A stretch of DNA of 64,000 nucleotides from Pseudonocardia abyssalis (lineage in GTDB: Bacteria; Actinomycetota; Actinomycetes; Mycobacteriales; Pseudonocardiaceae), in contig NZ_JADQDK010000001.1 in the NCBI RefSeq assembly GCF_019263705.2, forward strand, positions 5,642,001 through 5,706,000, given 5' to 3'. The stretch's first letter is position 1. Each line of letters begins with the position of its first letter. The position numbers and the translations under genes were made by a program. Positions 32,329 through 40,937 of the stretch are shown in pieces. The notes beneath the pieces were generated by a model. The model was not told where the DNA came from, did no database searches, and saw only the letters and a program-made list of their open reading frames with translations.

Positions 32329-32496
32329 ATGGGTAAGGCCACGGACGTCCGGCCGAAGATCACGCTGGCGTGCGAGCAGTGCAAGCACCGCAACTACATC
32401 ACGAAGAAGAACCGGCGCAACGACCCCGATCGCCTCGCGATCAAGAAGTTCTGCGCCAACTGCGGCACGCACCGCGAGCACCGCGAGACCCGCTGA
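32329..32496 (+). CDS. rpmG: 50S ribosomal protein L33, zinc-binding form
   Basis: A 55-residue L33: [20 protein letters not shown], then [20 protein letters not shown] and [15 protein letters not shown]. Two C-x-x-C pairs (C-E-Q-C and C-A-N-C) form the zinc ribbon. The ATG at 32329 has GGAGG 8 bases upstream. The tRNA-Thr, tRNA-Met, rpmG, hadA order is standard actinobacterial synteny leading to secE-nusG. The HadA-like start follows after 2 bases. Confidence 0.93.
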   Translation: MGKATDVRPKITLACEQCKHRNYITKKNRRNDPDRLAIKKFCANCGTHREHRETR

Positions 32497-32498
32497 CG

Positions 32499-32936
32499 GT
32501 GCCCGACGCCTCGTTCGTCGGCACGGCACTGGCGCCCTCGGCGCCGTACCTGGTCGGCCGGGAGAAGATCAAGGAATTCGCCCTCGCCGTCGGCGAGGGC
32601 GCTTCCGTGTGCTCGGACGTCGACGCGGCCCGGGCCGCGGGCCATCCCGACGTCGTCGCGCCGCCCACCTTCGCCGTCACCTTCACGATGCCGCTGATCG
32701 AGGGCTTCCTGCGCGACCCGGCCTTCGGATGGGACTACTCGCGGATGGTCCACGGCGACCAGTCGATCGTGCTGCACCGCCCGATCCACGGTGGGGACGA
32801 GCTCGTCACCGTGATCCACGTCGAGGACCTCAGCACCCGTGCCGGCAGTCACATGCTGACGCTGCGCTGCGAGGTCACCGCCGTCGACGGCACCGCGGTC
32901 GCCACCACGAAGGCCCTGCTGGTGACGGGCTCGTGA
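32499..32936 (+). CDS. hadA: MaoC-like dehydratase subunit, HadA/UPF0336 type
   Basis: A 145-residue hotdog-fold protein: FVGTALAPSAPYLVGREKIK, EFALAVGEGASVCSDVDAAR, HPDVVAPPTFAVTFTMPLIE, LHRPIHGGDELVTVIHVEDL. This is the FAS1-like dehydratase N-terminal type, which in mycobacteria (HadA/HadC) binds the acyl chain but lacks the catalytic Asp-His of the partner HadB. With the next gene it should form a (3R)-hydroxyacyl thioester dehydratase of type II fatty acid synthesis. The GTG start is 2 bases behind rpmG. The symbol is by synteny and family. Confidence 0.8.
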   Translation: MPDASFVGTALAPSAPYLVGREKIKEFALAVGEGASVCSDVDAARAAGHPDVVAPPTFAVTFTMPLIEGFLRDPAFGWDYSRMVHGDQSIVLHRPIHGGDELVTVIHVEDLSTRAGSHMLTLRCEVTAVDGTAVATTKALLVTGS

Positions 32937-32997
32937 GCTCACCATCGGACGCAGCTGCGCCGCGGACGCGGCCGGCGAGCGTCAGCAAGGAGGACTC

Positions 32998-33408
32998 GTG
33001 AGCGCCGTCGAGAAGGGCACCGAGCTCCCCCCGCTGGAGCTGCGCGTCACCCGGGCCGACCTGGTCCGCTACGCGGGCGCGTCCGGCGATCTCAACCCGA
33101 TCCACTGGAGCGACCGCGTCGCCACCGGTGTCGGCCTCCCCGGCGTGATCGCGCACGGGATGCTGACGATGGCGCTGGCCGCCCGGTTCGTCACGGCGTG
33201 GGTGGGCGACCCGTCCGCCGTCCGCAGCTACGGGGTCCGCTTCACCCGTCCCGTGGTCGTCCCCGACGACGACGAGGGCGCTCTGGTCGAGCTGTCCGGC
33301 AAGGTCACCGACGTGACGGACGGGATCGCCAAGGTCGCGATCACCGCCCGCTGCGACGGGAAGACCGTGCTGGGGCGGGCCGTGGCCGAGGTCGCGCTCC
33401 CGTCCTGA
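32998..33408 (+). CDS. hadB: (3R)-hydroxyacyl-ACP dehydratase catalytic subunit, HadB type
   Basis: A 136-residue MaoC hydratase: RADLVRYAGASGDLNPIHWS with the hydratase-2 catalytic pair (Asp in G-D-L-N-P, His in I-H-W), then TGVGLPGVIAHGMLTMALAA and YGVRFTRPVVVPDDDEGALV. It pairs with the HadA-type subunit 61 bases upstream to dehydrate hydroxyacyl-ACP during fatty acid (in relatives, mycolate) elongation. The GTG at 32998 has an AAGGAGG site. The rpmG-hadA-hadB-secE order matches mycobacterial synteny. Confidence 0.85.
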   Translation: MSAVEKGTELPPLELRVTRADLVRYAGASGDLNPIHWSDRVATGVGLPGVIAHGMLTMALAARFVTAWVGDPSAVRSYGVRFTRPVVVPDDDEGALVELSGKVTDVTDGIAKVAITARCDGKTVLGRAVAEVALPS

Positions 33409-33487
33409 GCGCCCCGAGTTGCCCGCGTTCCGGCGCTGGGTCGATGCTGCCCCGCGTCAGGAACACACCGACCGGAGGGAGCACCAC

Positions 33488-33697
33488 GTGAAGTTCGGCA
33501 AGCTCGTGGACAAGGCGTGGGAGGACAAGTCCGCCGAGGAGGTCCTCGCCGCCCCGCCGTCGGCCCTGGAGGGTCTGAGCGAGCGGCACGACGCCATCCT
33601 CGCCGACCTCGGCATCAAGACCGTCGCCGACCTGGGCAACTGGAAGTACGCGCAGCGCGCGGCCGCGCTCGTCGCGCTGGGCCCGCTGGACAAGTAG
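33488..33697 (+). CDS. Small helical protein, helix-hairpin-helix-like, 69 aa
   Basis: Reads MKFGKLVDKAWEDKSAEEVL, then APPSALEGLSERHDAILADL and GIKTVADLGNWKYAQRAAAL. The L-x-x-L-G-I-K-T-V-A-D-L-x-N-W-K segment resembles a helix-hairpin-helix motif of the type that contacts nucleic acid or serves as protein-protein module. GTG start at 33488 after a GGAGGGAG site. Function unknown; it sits between hadB and tRNA-Trp. Confidence 0.6.
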   Translation: MKFGKLVDKAWEDKSAEEVLAAPPSALEGLSERHDAILADLGIKTVADLGNWKYAQRAAALVALGPLDK

Positions 33698-33802
33698 GGC
33701 GGGCGGAACCGCTCCACCGGGTGCCGTACACTCGTCGTGCTGGGTGCGTCGTCATGCGACGTATCTCTCCGTCGGCGGGCAGGTCTCCCGGCGGGGTGGT
33801 CT

Positions 33803-33875
<73 letters not shown>

Positions 33876-33956
33876 CACTGCGTACAGGACGGAAGCAGCG
33901 GATCCGACCGGCAGTTCCTGCCGGTCGGCCATCCGACGGCGAGCTGGAGGACGGTC

Positions 33957-34298
33957 GTGACGGACGAGCGCGAGGCAAGCGAAGACGGGCGGGAACGCCC
34001 GGGCTCCGCTGCCGACCGTCGGGGTCGACGGGCCGGCTCCACGCCGACCGGCGACGGCGGCAAGGGTCGGGCCACCGCGGTCCGGGACGGCCGTCCCGAG
34101 AAGGTCTCGCTGCCGAGCAGGCTGATCCGGTTCCTGCGCGAGGTGATAGCCGAGCTGCGCAAGGTCATCTGGCCCACGCGCAAGCAGCTCATCACCTACA
34201 CGATCGTCGTGCTGGTCTTCGTGTCCTTCATGGTCGCGTTCGTCGCACTGCTGGATCTGGTGTTCGCGCAGGGTGTCACGTACCTGTTCGGCACGTGA
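33957..34298 (+). CDS. secE: Preprotein translocase subunit SecE
   Basis: A 113-residue SecE. An N-terminal hydrophilic extension of about 50 residues precedes the conserved amphipathic helix [20 protein letters not shown] and one transmembrane helix ([20 protein letters not shown]). V-I-W-P-T-R-K-Q is the diagnostic motif. It clamps SecY halves in the membrane for protein export. The GTG start has CTGGAGG upstream. The nusG start follows 34 bases later, the usual secE-nusG operon. Confidence 0.95.
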   Translation: MTDEREASEDGRERPGSAADRRGRRAGSTPTGDGGKGRATAVRDGRPEKVSLPSRLIRFLREVIAELRKVIWPTRKQLITYTIVVLVFVSFMVAFVALLDLVFAQGVTYLFGT

Positions 34299-34332
34299 CC
34301 CGGCACGACACGGAGAAGGAAGCGAGACGTAC

Positions 34333-35220
34333 GTGAGTTCCCCAGACGGCGGCACACAGCTGTCCGACAGCGAGATCGAGGCCAACGAGGCCGCGCTCGA
34401 CGCCACGGCCGAGGCCACTCCCGACGCTGATCTCCCCGAGCAGGCCGTGCAGGACGCCGACGTCGAGGCCGCCCACGGCACCGAGTCCGTGTCCGACAGC
34501 TACACCGAGGACGAGCCCGGCGCCGACGACGCCGCGACCGACGAGGCCGCGGCCGGCGAGGTCGCGACCGACGAGGTCGCCGCCGAGCCCGAGGTCGAGG
34601 AAGAGGTCGACCCCGTCGAGGAGATGCGCACCGCCCTGCGGCGCGCCCCCGGCGACTGGTACGTCGTGCACTCCTACGCCGGCTACGAGAACAAGGTGAA
34701 GACCAACCTCGAGACGCGCGTGCAGACGCTCGACGTCGAGGACTTCATCTTCCAGGTCGAGGTGCCCACCGAGGAGGTCACCGAGATCAAGAACGGCCAG
34801 CGCAAGCAGGTGCAGCGCAAGGTGCTGCCCGGCTACATCCTGGTCCGGATGGATCTCAACGACCAGTCGTGGGGTGCGGTCCGCAACACCCCCGGCGTGA
34901 CCGGGTTCGTCGGCGCCACGAACAAGCCGTCGCCGCTGAGCCACGACGACGTCCTCAAGTTCCTGCTGCCCAAGGTCGAGCCGAAGCCGGCCGCCGGGGG
35001 CGGCAAGGGTGACGGTGCCGCGAGCACCGGCGGCAAGCCCACGGTGGAGGTCGACTTCGAGGTCGGCGAGTCCGTCACCGTCATGGACGGTCCGTTCGCC
35101 ACGCTCCCGGCCACCATCAACGAGGTCAACATCGACGCCCAGAAGCTCAAGGTGCTGGTGTCGATCTTCGGCCGCGAGACACCTGTCGAGCTGGCATTCA
35201 GCCAGGTCTCCAAGATCTAG
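34333..35220 (+). CDS. nusG: Transcription termination/antitermination protein NusG
   Basis: A 295-residue NusG. It starts with an acidic, low-complexity extension of about 100 residues (typical of actinobacterial NusG), then the NGN domain ([60 protein letters not shown]) and a C-terminal KOW domain ([40 protein letters not shown]). It binds RNA polymerase and modulates pausing, Rho termination and transcription-translation coupling. The GTG start gives M-S-S-P-D-G. Followed by rplK after 15 bases. Confidence 0.95.
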   Translation: MSSPDGGTQLSDSEIEANEAALDATAEATPDADLPEQAVQDADVEAAHGTESVSDSYTEDEPGADDAATDEAAAGEVATDEVAAEPEVEEEVDPVEEMRTALRRAPGDWYVVHSYAGYENKVKTNLETRVQTLDVEDFIFQVEVPTEEVTEIKNGQRKQVQRKVLPGYILVRMDLNDQSWGAVRNTPGVTGFVGATNKPSPLSHDDVLKFLLPKVEPKPAAGGGKGDGAASTGGKPTVEVDFEVGESVTVMDGPFATLPATINEVNIDAQKLKVLVSIFGRETPVELAFSQVSKI

Positions 35221-35235
35221 TACGAGGACACAGAG

Positions 35236-35670
35236 ATGCCCCCCAAGAAGCGGAAGCTCTCCGCGATCATCAAGCTCCAGATCAAGGCCGGGGCCGCGAC
35301 CCCGGCCCCGCCGGTCGGCCCCGCGCTCGGCCAGCACGGCGTCAACATCATGGAGTTCTGCAAGGCCTACAACGCGGCCACCGAGTCCCAGCGGGGCGAC
35401 ATCGTCCCCGTCGAGATCTCGGTCTTCGAGGACCGCTCGTTCACGTTCGCGCTCAAGACGCCGCCGGCCGCGCGCCTGCTGCTCAAGGCAGCCGGCGTCG
35501 ACAAGGGCAGCGGCACGCCGCACACCACCAAGGTCGCCTCGGTGACCATGGACCAGGTGCGCCAGATCGCCCAGACGAAGATGGCCGACCTCAACTCCGA
35601 CGACATCGAGCAGGCCGCGAAGATCATCGCCGGTACCGCGCGCTCGATGGGCATCACGATCAAGGGCTGA
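35236..35670 (+). CDS. rplK: 50S ribosomal protein L11
   Basis: A 144-residue L11: [20 protein letters not shown], then [20 protein letters not shown] and [20 protein letters not shown]. The [19 protein letters not shown] motif is diagnostic. It binds 23S rRNA helices 43-44 in the GTPase-associated centre. Co-transcribed with nusG before and rplA after it. Confidence 0.97.
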   Translation: MPPKKRKLSAIIKLQIKAGAATPAPPVGPALGQHGVNIMEFCKAYNAATESQRGDIVPVEISVFEDRSFTFALKTPPAARLLLKAAGVDKGSGTPHTTKVASVTMDQVRQIAQTKMADLNSDDIEQAAKIIAGTARSMGITIKG

Positions 35671-35677
35671 GCACCAC

Positions 35678-35719
35678 CCCACATGCATGCGTGGGAGAGC
35701 CGGGCGCGGCTCGCACCAC
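35678..35719 (+). promoter_or_regulatory. Paired stem structures in the rplK-rplA gap, possible L1 autoregulatory site
   Basis: CCCAC (35678-35682) can pair with GTGGG (35691-35695). Alternatively GTGG (35691) pairs with CCAC (35716-35719) around an inner GAGCC/GGCTC stem (35697-35712) with a GGA/GCA internal loop. The second fold resembles the asymmetric helix that L1 recognises on rRNA. The two folds are mutually exclusive. L1 feedback on its own operon is known in bacteria; its use of this site is inference. Confidence 0.35.
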
Positions 35720-35744
35720 GACCTGAACAAGACTGAGGATTCAG

Positions 35745-36467
35745 ATGGCACAGCGCAGCAAGGCCTACCGCGAAGCCGCGGAGAAGATCGACAAGGACAA
35801 CCTGTACACGCCGCTCCAGGCCGCCGCCCTGGCCAAGGAGACGGCGAGCACCAAGATGGACGCCACCGTCGAGGTGGCCATGCGGCTGGGTGTCGACCCC
35901 CGCAAGGCCGACCAGATGGTCCGCGGCACCGTCAACCTGCCGCACGGCACCGGTAAGACCGCCCGCGTCATCGTGTTCGCCACCGGCGACAAGGCCACCG
36001 AGGCCGAGGCCGCAGGCGCCGACGTCGTGGGCGCCGAGGACCTCATCGAGCGCATCCAGGGCGGGTGGCTCGACTTCGACGCCGCCATCGCCACCCCGGA
36101 CCAGATGGCCAAGGTCGGCCGGATCGCGCGCATCCTCGGCCCGCGTGGCCTGATGCCGAACCCGAAGACCGGCACCGTGACGCCCGACGTCACCAAGGCC
36201 GTCAACGACATCAAGGGCGGAAAGATCAACTTCCGCGTCGACAAGCAGGCCAACCTGCACATGGTCATCGGCAAGGCCTCGTTCGACACCGAGAAGCTGG
36301 TGGAGAACTACGGCGCCGCGCTCGACGAGATCCTGCGCGCCAAGCCGAGTGCCGCCAAGGGCAAGTACATCAAGAAGATCACCGTCTCCACCACGACGGG
36401 ACCGGGCATCCAGATCGACCCGCTGCGTACGCGCAACCTGCTCGTGGACGAGAACCCCTCGGCCTGA
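35745..36467 (+). CDS. rplA: 50S ribosomal protein L1
   Basis: A 240-residue L1: [80 protein letters not shown]. The [14 protein letters not shown] signature is present. It forms the L1 stalk and can repress its own mRNA. In most bacteria rplJ-rplL follow directly; here a terminator and 24 kb of lipid genes come in between. Confidence 0.97.
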   Translation: MAQRSKAYREAAEKIDKDNLYTPLQAAALAKETASTKMDATVEVAMRLGVDPRKADQMVRGTVNLPHGTGKTARVIVFATGDKATEAEAAGADVVGAEDLIERIQGGWLDFDAAIATPDQMAKVGRIARILGPRGLMPNPKTGTVTPDVTKAVNDIKGGKINFRVDKQANLHMVIGKASFDTEKLVENYGAALDEILRAKPSAAKGKYIKKITVSTTTGPGIQIDPLRTRNLLVDENPSA

Positions 36468-36483
36468 CGCCGAACCCTCGACG

Positions 36484-36518
36484 ACGCCCCCGCCGCCCAC
36501 TCCGGGCCGCGGGGGCGT
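36484..36518 (+). terminator. Intrinsic terminator after rplA
   Basis: ACGCCCCCGC (36484-36493) pairs perfectly with GCGGGGGCGT (36509-36518) around a 15-base loop, followed by TCTCGT. It closes the secE-nusG-rplK-rplA transcript and also lies behind the convergent racemase gene, so may work in both directions. Confidence 0.7.
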
Positions 36519-36533
36519 TCTCGTGTGCGGGGT

Positions 36534-37622
36534 TCAGGACCAGTCGGCCAGCACCGTGTCGACGTCCTCCGGGGCGGTCGCCGACCGTGGGAGGACAGGC
36601 GTCGTGCGGGAGAAGCGGGGGGCGGGGGCGGCCTGCGGCACACCGTCGGCCTCCACGATCGTCGAGCGCGCCGCGATGTGCGGGTGCGTGGCGACCTCCC
36701 CGAACGCGAGCACCGGCGTGACGCAGGCGTCGGTGCCGTCGAACACCGCCGCCCACTCGTCGCGGCTGCGGCTCGCGAAGACCTCGGTGAACCGGGTGCG
36801 CAGCACGGGCCATTGCTCGCGGTCGTACTGCTGCGGCAGGTCGGTGGGGTCGATGCCCAACCCGGTGAGCAGCGCCGCGTAGAACTGTGGCTCCAGCGAC
36901 CCGACGGCGACGTGCCTGCCGTCGGAGCAGGTGTAGGTGTCGTAGAACGGGCAGTGGCCGTCGAGGACGTTGGAGTCGCGCTCGTCGACCCAGACCTTCT
37001 GCGACAGGAATCCCCAGAACATCTGGCTCAGCAGTGACGCTCCGTCGACCATCGCCGCGTCGACGACCTGCCCCTCACCGGAGCGGCCCGCCTCCCACAG
37101 TGCCGAGAGCACTCCGACGACGAGCAGCATCGAGCCGCCGCCGAAGTCGCCGACCAGGTTCAGCGGCGGCACCGGGCGCTCGCCCGCGCGGCCGATGGCG
37201 TGCAGCGCGCCCGTCAGCGAGATGTAGTTGATGTCGTGCCCGGCGCGCTGGGCCATCGGGCCGTCCTGCCCCCAGCCGGTCATCCGGGCGTAGACGAGCT
37301 TCGGGTTGCGCGCGTGGCAGTCGGCCGGGCCGACGCCGAGTCGCTCGGTGACACCGGGCCGGTAGCCCTCGATCAGCACGTCGGCCTGCTCGACGAGCCG
37401 CAGCACGGTCTCGACGCCGTCGGGCGACTTGAGGTCGGCGGCCACCCGGCGACGACCGCGCAGAGTGGGGTCCGGGGCGTCCGCGTCACCGAGTTGCAGC
37501 CCGCCCGGACGGTCCACGCGCACGACCTGGGCCCCCAGGTCGGCCAGGATCATCGCGGCGTGCGGGCCGGGTCCGATCCCGGCCAGCTCCACGACCTTGC
37601 ACCCTGTCAACGGTCCACTCAC
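36534..37622 (-). CDS. mcr: Alpha-methylacyl-CoA racemase (CaiB/BaiF family)
   Basis: A 362-residue class III CoA-transferase-fold enzyme of AMACR length. The catalytic pair is His129 in [18 protein letters not shown] and Asp159 in [20 protein letters not shown], equivalent to His126 and Asp156 of mycobacterial MCR. The N terminus [20 protein letters not shown] is typical. It epimerises 2-methyl-branched acyl-CoAs so that S-specific acyl-CoA oxidation can proceed, as in sterol side-chain and pristanate degradation. GTG start with AGGAGGTAATCG upstream. It lies next to the MocR, SCP2 and P450 genes of the lipid module. Confidence 0.85.
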   Translation of the reverse strand: MSGPLTGCKVVELAGIGPGPHAAMILADLGAQVVRVDRPGGLQLGDADAPDPTLRGRRRVAADLKSPDGVETVLRLVEQADVLIEGYRPGVTERLGVGPADCHARNPKLVYARMTGWGQDGPMAQRAGHDINYISLTGALHAIGRAGERPVPPLNLVGDFGGGSMLLVVGVLSALWEAGRSGEGQVVDAAMVDGASLLSQMFWGFLSQKVWVDERDSNVLDGHCPFYDTYTCSDGRHVAVGSLEPQFYAALLTGLGIDPTDLPQQYDREQWPVLRTRFTEVFASRSRDEWAAVFDGTDACVTPVLAFGEVATHPHIAARSTIVEADGVPQAAPAPRFSRTTPVLPRSATAPEDVDTVLADWS

Positions 37623-37653
37623 CGATTACCTCCTCGTGATCGTCGACCCGACA

Positions 37654-39123
37654 TTAGGCGACCGCCACGGGTTCCGAGGTCGCTCCCGCGTCGACGTGAT
37701 CGAGTCCGCGCCAGGCCAGCAGCAGCCGCTCCAGCGCGGAGTCGACGCGGTCGGGACGCAGCGTGTAGGGCAGCCGCAGCCGTCTCTCGAAGGCGCCGTC
37801 GAGGCCGAAACGCGGGCCGGCGGCGAGCAGTACGTCGTGCCGGCGGGCGGCGACGGTGAGCCGGCTCGACACCGGCTCGCCGAGGTCGACCCACAGGCTC
37901 AGGCCACCCCCGGGCCGGGACGGCTGCCAGCGCGGGAACAGCTCGGCCAGGCGGTCGAGCAGGTGGGCCCGGGCGGCGGTGAGCTCGGTGCGGCGCGCGG
38001 CCGCCACGGCGTCGACGTCGGCCAGCAGACGCGCGACGACGAGCTGTTCCAGTGCGGGCCCGCCGAGGTCGATCGACGCGCGCAGCGCCGCCAGTCGTCG
38101 GACGGTGGACGCCGATCCGCGGATCCACCCGATGCGCAGCCCGCCCCAGAAGACCTTGCTCGCCGACCCGACGGTGAGCAGGTTCGCGGAGTCGCCGAAC
38201 GTCGCCACCGGCGGCGGCAGCGGACCGTCCAGCGCGAGCTCGGCGAGCGTCTCGTCGACGACCAACGGGGTTCCGGTACGGCGCGTCAGGTCGACGAGCC
38301 GCTCGCGGCCCGCGGCGTCGAGCACCGCACCGGTGGGGTTCTGGAACTCCGGGATGACGTACGCCAGGCGCGGAGCGGCGTCGCGGACGGCGGTGGCGAG
38401 CAGGTCGAGGTCCCAGCTGCCGGTGCCGTCCGGGCTCGCACCCATCGGGAGCGGGACGGCGCGGGCGCCGCGGGCCGTGACGGCGTCGAGGGCGTTGGGG
38501 TAGGTCGGGTGCTCCAGGAGCACGCGGTCACCGGGCGCGGTGAACGCGGCCAGCACCAGCCCGATCGCGCTCTGCGCACCCGCCGTGACGAGCACCTGGT
38601 CCGGTGTGGTGGGCAGCCCGCGGTGGGTGAACCGGTCGGCGATCGCGGAGCGCAGGGTGGGGAGCCCGAGCAGGTCGTACCCGTGGCCGCCGAGCAGGGC
38701 GTCGAGATCGTGGACGGCGCCCGCCGCGGCCCGGCGCAGCTCGGCGCTGGGTGCGGGGAGGGCGGCGTGGGCGAGGTCGAACAGCGACCGGTCGCCGTGC
38801 GGGGAGAACGGTGACTGGGTGCTGCCGCCCGCGGGTTCGTCGGGGAGCCGGGTCCAGCTCCCGGACCCCCGCCTGCTGTGCAGGACGCGCGCGTCGCGCA
38901 GCGTGTCGTAGGCGGCGGCGACGGTGGTGCGGCTGAGGCCCAGCGCGCCGGCCAGCTCCCGCTCGGCGGGCATCCGGGTCTGCAGCGGCAGCCGGCCGTC
39001 GAGGACGAGGAGCCGGACGCGGTCGGCGAGAGCGTCGGCGAGGCCCCGCCCGTCGGGCGGGCGCCAGTCGCCGAGCAGCCGGGTGAAGCTGCGCGCGCCG
39101 ATCCGGCGGTCCACATCGTCCAT
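37654..39123 (-). CDS. MocR/PdxR-type GntR regulator with aminotransferase domain
   Basis: A 489-residue protein. The N-terminal GntR winged helix reads LADALADRVRLLVLDGRLPL, then MPAERELAGALGLSRTTVAA, AYDTLRDARVLHSRRGSGSW. The fold type I aminotransferase-like domain is at about 120-480, with the PLP Lys in VGSASKVFWGGLRIGW and VIPEFQNPTGAVLDAAGRER. MocR proteins sense PLP-linked amino compounds and usually regulate a divergent neighbour. The ATG at 39123 is preferred. An inverted repeat at 39143-39165 lies just upstream, between it and the small divergent gene. Its target pathway is not obvious. Confidence 0.85.
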   Translation of the reverse strand: MDDVDRRIGARSFTRLLGDWRPPDGRGLADALADRVRLLVLDGRLPLQTRMPAERELAGALGLSRTTVAAAYDTLRDARVLHSRRGSGSWTRLPDEPAGGSTQSPFSPHGDRSLFDLAHAALPAPSAELRRAAAGAVHDLDALLGGHGYDLLGLPTLRSAIADRFTHRGLPTTPDQVLVTAGAQSAIGLVLAAFTAPGDRVLLEHPTYPNALDAVTARGARAVPLPMGASPDGTGSWDLDLLATAVRDAAPRLAYVIPEFQNPTGAVLDAAGRERLVDLTRRTGTPLVVDETLAELALDGPLPPPVATFGDSANLLTVGSASKVFWGGLRIGWIRGSASTVRRLAALRASIDLGGPALEQLVVARLLADVDAVAAARRTELTAARAHLLDRLAELFPRWQPSRPGGGLSLWVDLGEPVSSRLTVAARRHDVLLAAGPRFGLDGAFERRLRLPYTLRPDRVDSALERLLLAWRGLDHVDAGATSEPVAVA

Positions 39124-39142
39124 GCGGTCCACCTTCGCGGAA

Positions 39143-39165
39143 TTGGCCCTCGATGCCAAGGCCAA
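39143..39165. promoter_or_regulatory. Candidate MocR operator
   Basis: TTGGCC (39143-39148) and GGCCAA (39160-39165) are perfect inverted repeats with an 11-base spacer, and an inner GCCAA (39155-39159) makes a second dyad with the left arm. It sits 20 bases before the MocR start in the divergent gap, as autoregulatory MocR sites do. No experimental support. Confidence 0.45.
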
Positions 39166-39170
39166 TCGGG

Positions 39171-39392
39171 ATGACGATGAGCGGCATGGAGATCTGGGTG
39201 TACGTGGTCCTCGTCCTGATCGCCGTCGCGGCCCCCCGCTACGGCGTCGACAGCCGGTGGGACGGGCACCCGCGTCGGGGCCCGACGGTGCGTGGTGACC
39301 TCGCCCGGCTGGGTCAGGTGTTCCAGTCCCAGGTGCCGCGGGCGAAGACGGCGAGCGTGTGCCCGCCGTCGTCGCGCTGCTCGGCGCTGTAG
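39171..39392 (+). CDS. Small membrane protein, divergent from MocR
   Basis: MTMSGMEIWVYVVLVLIAVA then APRYGVDSRWDGHPRRGPTV and RGDLARLGQVFQ: one N-terminal transmembrane helix and a basic cytoplasmic tail. The W-V-Y-V-V-L-x-L-I-A-x-x-A-P-R-Y-G-x-D-S-R layout looks like a family of short actinobacterial proteins, function unknown. The last 25 codons overlap the 3' end of the opposite-strand gene at 39314 and look non-native, so the natural protein may have ended earlier. An ATG at 39186 is an alternative start. Confidence 0.4.
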   Translation: MTMSGMEIWVYVVLVLIAVAAPRYGVDSRWDGHPRRGPTVRGDLARLGQVFQSQVPRAKTASVCPPSSRCSAL

Positions 39393-39577
39393 TGGTAGCG
39401 GCCGGACTGCCATCCCTCGTGCGTCGCGACGGCGTCGAGGTAGGCCGCCGCCCACCGCTGCCAGTCGTCGACGACCTCGGGCAGCGGCTCGGGTGCGTCG
39501 CAGACGACGTCGGTGAACGGGTGGAAGTTGCCGCGGAGCCCGGTCCACATCTGCACGTCGAGCCACACCTGGTCCAT
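39314..39577 (-). CDS. Hypothetical small acidic protein, 87 aa
   Basis: MDQVWLDVQMWTGLRGNFHP then FTDVVCDAPEPLPEVVDDWQ and RYHYSAEQRDDGGHTLAVFA: a compact, Trp-rich soluble protein with mixed alpha/beta character. I do not recognise the family. The ATG at 39577 is preferred over 39637 because the upstream extension is Arg-rich and non-protein-like. It overlaps the divergent small gene tail-to-tail. Confidence 0.5.
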   Translation of the reverse strand: MDQVWLDVQMWTGLRGNFHPFTDVVCDAPEPLPEVVDDWQRWAAAYLDAVATHEGWQSGRYHYSAEQRDDGGHTLAVFARGTWDWNT

Positions 39578-39633
39578 GGACCGGGAGTATCGGGGTGCCC
39601 GCGATCGGCGGCGCGGCGGATCACCCGATCGGG

Positions 39634-40044
39634 TCACGCGCCGAGGAGGTCCGACCGCCCGGCGGACTCCAGGTGCTCGCGGTACGGGCCGAACATCTGC
39701 TTGGCCAGCGGCAGCACCTTGAGCAGTTTCGCGACCGGTCCCTTCGCGCGGACCTGCCCCTTCGCCAGCGCAACCGGCAGGATCACCTTGCCGAGCCAGA
39801 ACCGGTTGCCGGTGTCGGCGGTCATGAACAGCTCGACGTTGGGCTCCGGGCCGAGCCCCGCGCCCTCGTGGATCTCCTTGCCCGGCATGTCGACGGTGAT
39901 CACGGCGTCGGGGTCGGTGTAGGTGATGCGCAGGACGATGCCGGTCGGTTCGAGCTTGGCGACGAGGTCGGCGTCGTCCATGCCTCGGCGGAACACCCCG
40001 CCCAGGAACTCGTAGACCTCTGCCTCGCTGCTGAACGCCGCCAC
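39634..40044 (-). CDS. SCP2 sterol-carrier-like domain protein
   Basis: A 136-residue protein: VAAFSSEAEVYEFLGGVFRR, LRITYTDPDAVITVDMPGKE, ELFMTADTGNRFWLGKVILP, VALAKGQVRAKGPVAKLLKV. The D-x-x-N-x-F-W-x-G-K and A-x-A-K-G-x-x-x-x-x-G-x-V-x-K-L-L blocks are those of SCP2-like lipid-binding proteins. SCP2 proteins bind hydrophobic ligands in a tunnel. The GTG at 40044 has a GAAGGGG site; a longer frame to 40092 exists. It is clearly paralogous to the SCP2 protein at 46323-46736 (same architecture, ends R-S/D-D-L-L/V). Confidence 0.75.
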   Translation of the reverse strand: MAAFSSEAEVYEFLGGVFRRGMDDADLVAKLEPTGIVLRITYTDPDAVITVDMPGKEIHEGAGLGPEPNVELFMTADTGNRFWLGKVILPVALAKGQVRAKGPVAKLLKVLPLAKQMFGPYREHLESAGRSDLLGA

Positions 40045-40210
40045 GTCGGCCCCTTCGCTGGGTGGGTTGCTGGTCGGGGGAGTCTCGCGCATCGCGGCGA
40101 CCGGGCGCAGGACCACGGACGGGCCATGTGCGGCCCGTGCGGGCCAGGGTCGGCTCGGGGCCCTGGCCCGCCCCCGCCGTCGAGCTGTCCGTGCCGGCGG
40201 TGCTCCCGGC

Positions 40211-40882
40211 TCAGCGTCCCGTGGTGTCGTCGGAGTCGTCGAGCAGGCCGTAGCGCCCGGCCAGCGCGGCCGCCTCGATGCGGTTGGCCGCACCGAGCCG
40301 GTGCAGCAGCGAGGCGATCATCCGCTTCGCGGTGCGCTCGCTGACCAGCATCGGCTTCGCGATCTCGCTGGTCTCCAGGCCGCGGGCCAGTAGCCGCCAC
40401 AGCGTCACCTCGCGCGGGCCCAGCCGCTCCAGCAGCCCGTCGCCGGTGCGGTCGCCCGCGGCGAGCAGGGCGTCGAGCAGGTCGGGGCGCACCACCCGCA
40501 CCCCGGCCAGGATCGCCAGCAGTGGCGCGACCAGCACCTCCGGGTCGGCGGACTTGCCGAGGAACCCGCCCGCCCCGGCCCGCAGCGCCGCCGTGGCCAG
40601 CCCCAGGTCGTCGGTGCCGGAGAGGGCGAGCACGTGCGTCCGCGGGTACGCCGCGGTGACCCGCCGGATCGTCTCGACGCCGCCGAGCGGGGGGAGGGCG
40701 AGGTCGACGATCGCGATGTCGGCGGCCTCGCGACCGACGAGCGCGACCGCGTCCTCGCCCGCGGTGGTGGAGCCGGCCACGACGAACGTGTCGCCCGCGC
40801 GGGACTCCAGCAGCAGGGCGAGACCCTGGGAGAAGAGGGCGTGGTCGTCGACGATGACCACGACGTAGCGGCCGTCGCGCAC
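40211..40882 (-). CDS. NarL/LuxR-family response regulator
   Basis: A 223-residue two-domain regulator. The receiver has phospho-acceptor Asp60 in DIAIVDLALPPLGGVETIRR, acidic pair V-D-D-H at 11-14 and conserved Lys in G-F-L-G-K-S. The LuxR helix-turn-helix is LGPREVTLWRLLARGLETSE then IAKPMLVSERTAKRMIASLL and HRLGAANRIEA. A histidine kinase without its own response regulator lies 600 bases away at 41478, beyond a DinB gene, and is the likely partner. Targets unknown. Confidence 0.85.
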   Translation of the reverse strand: MRDGRYVVVIVDDHALFSQGLALLLESRAGDTFVVAGSTTAGEDAVALVGREAADIAIVDLALPPLGGVETIRRVTAAYPRTHVLALSGTDDLGLATAALRAGAGGFLGKSADPEVLVAPLLAILAGVRVVRPDLLDALLAAGDRTGDGLLERLGPREVTLWRLLARGLETSEIAKPMLVSERTAKRMIASLLHRLGAANRIEAAALAGRYGLLDDSDDTTGR

Positions 40883-40937
40883 GGAGCGGACACTAAACCA
40901 GGCGACGGGCCACGGCCGCCGGCCCTACCGTCCGCCC

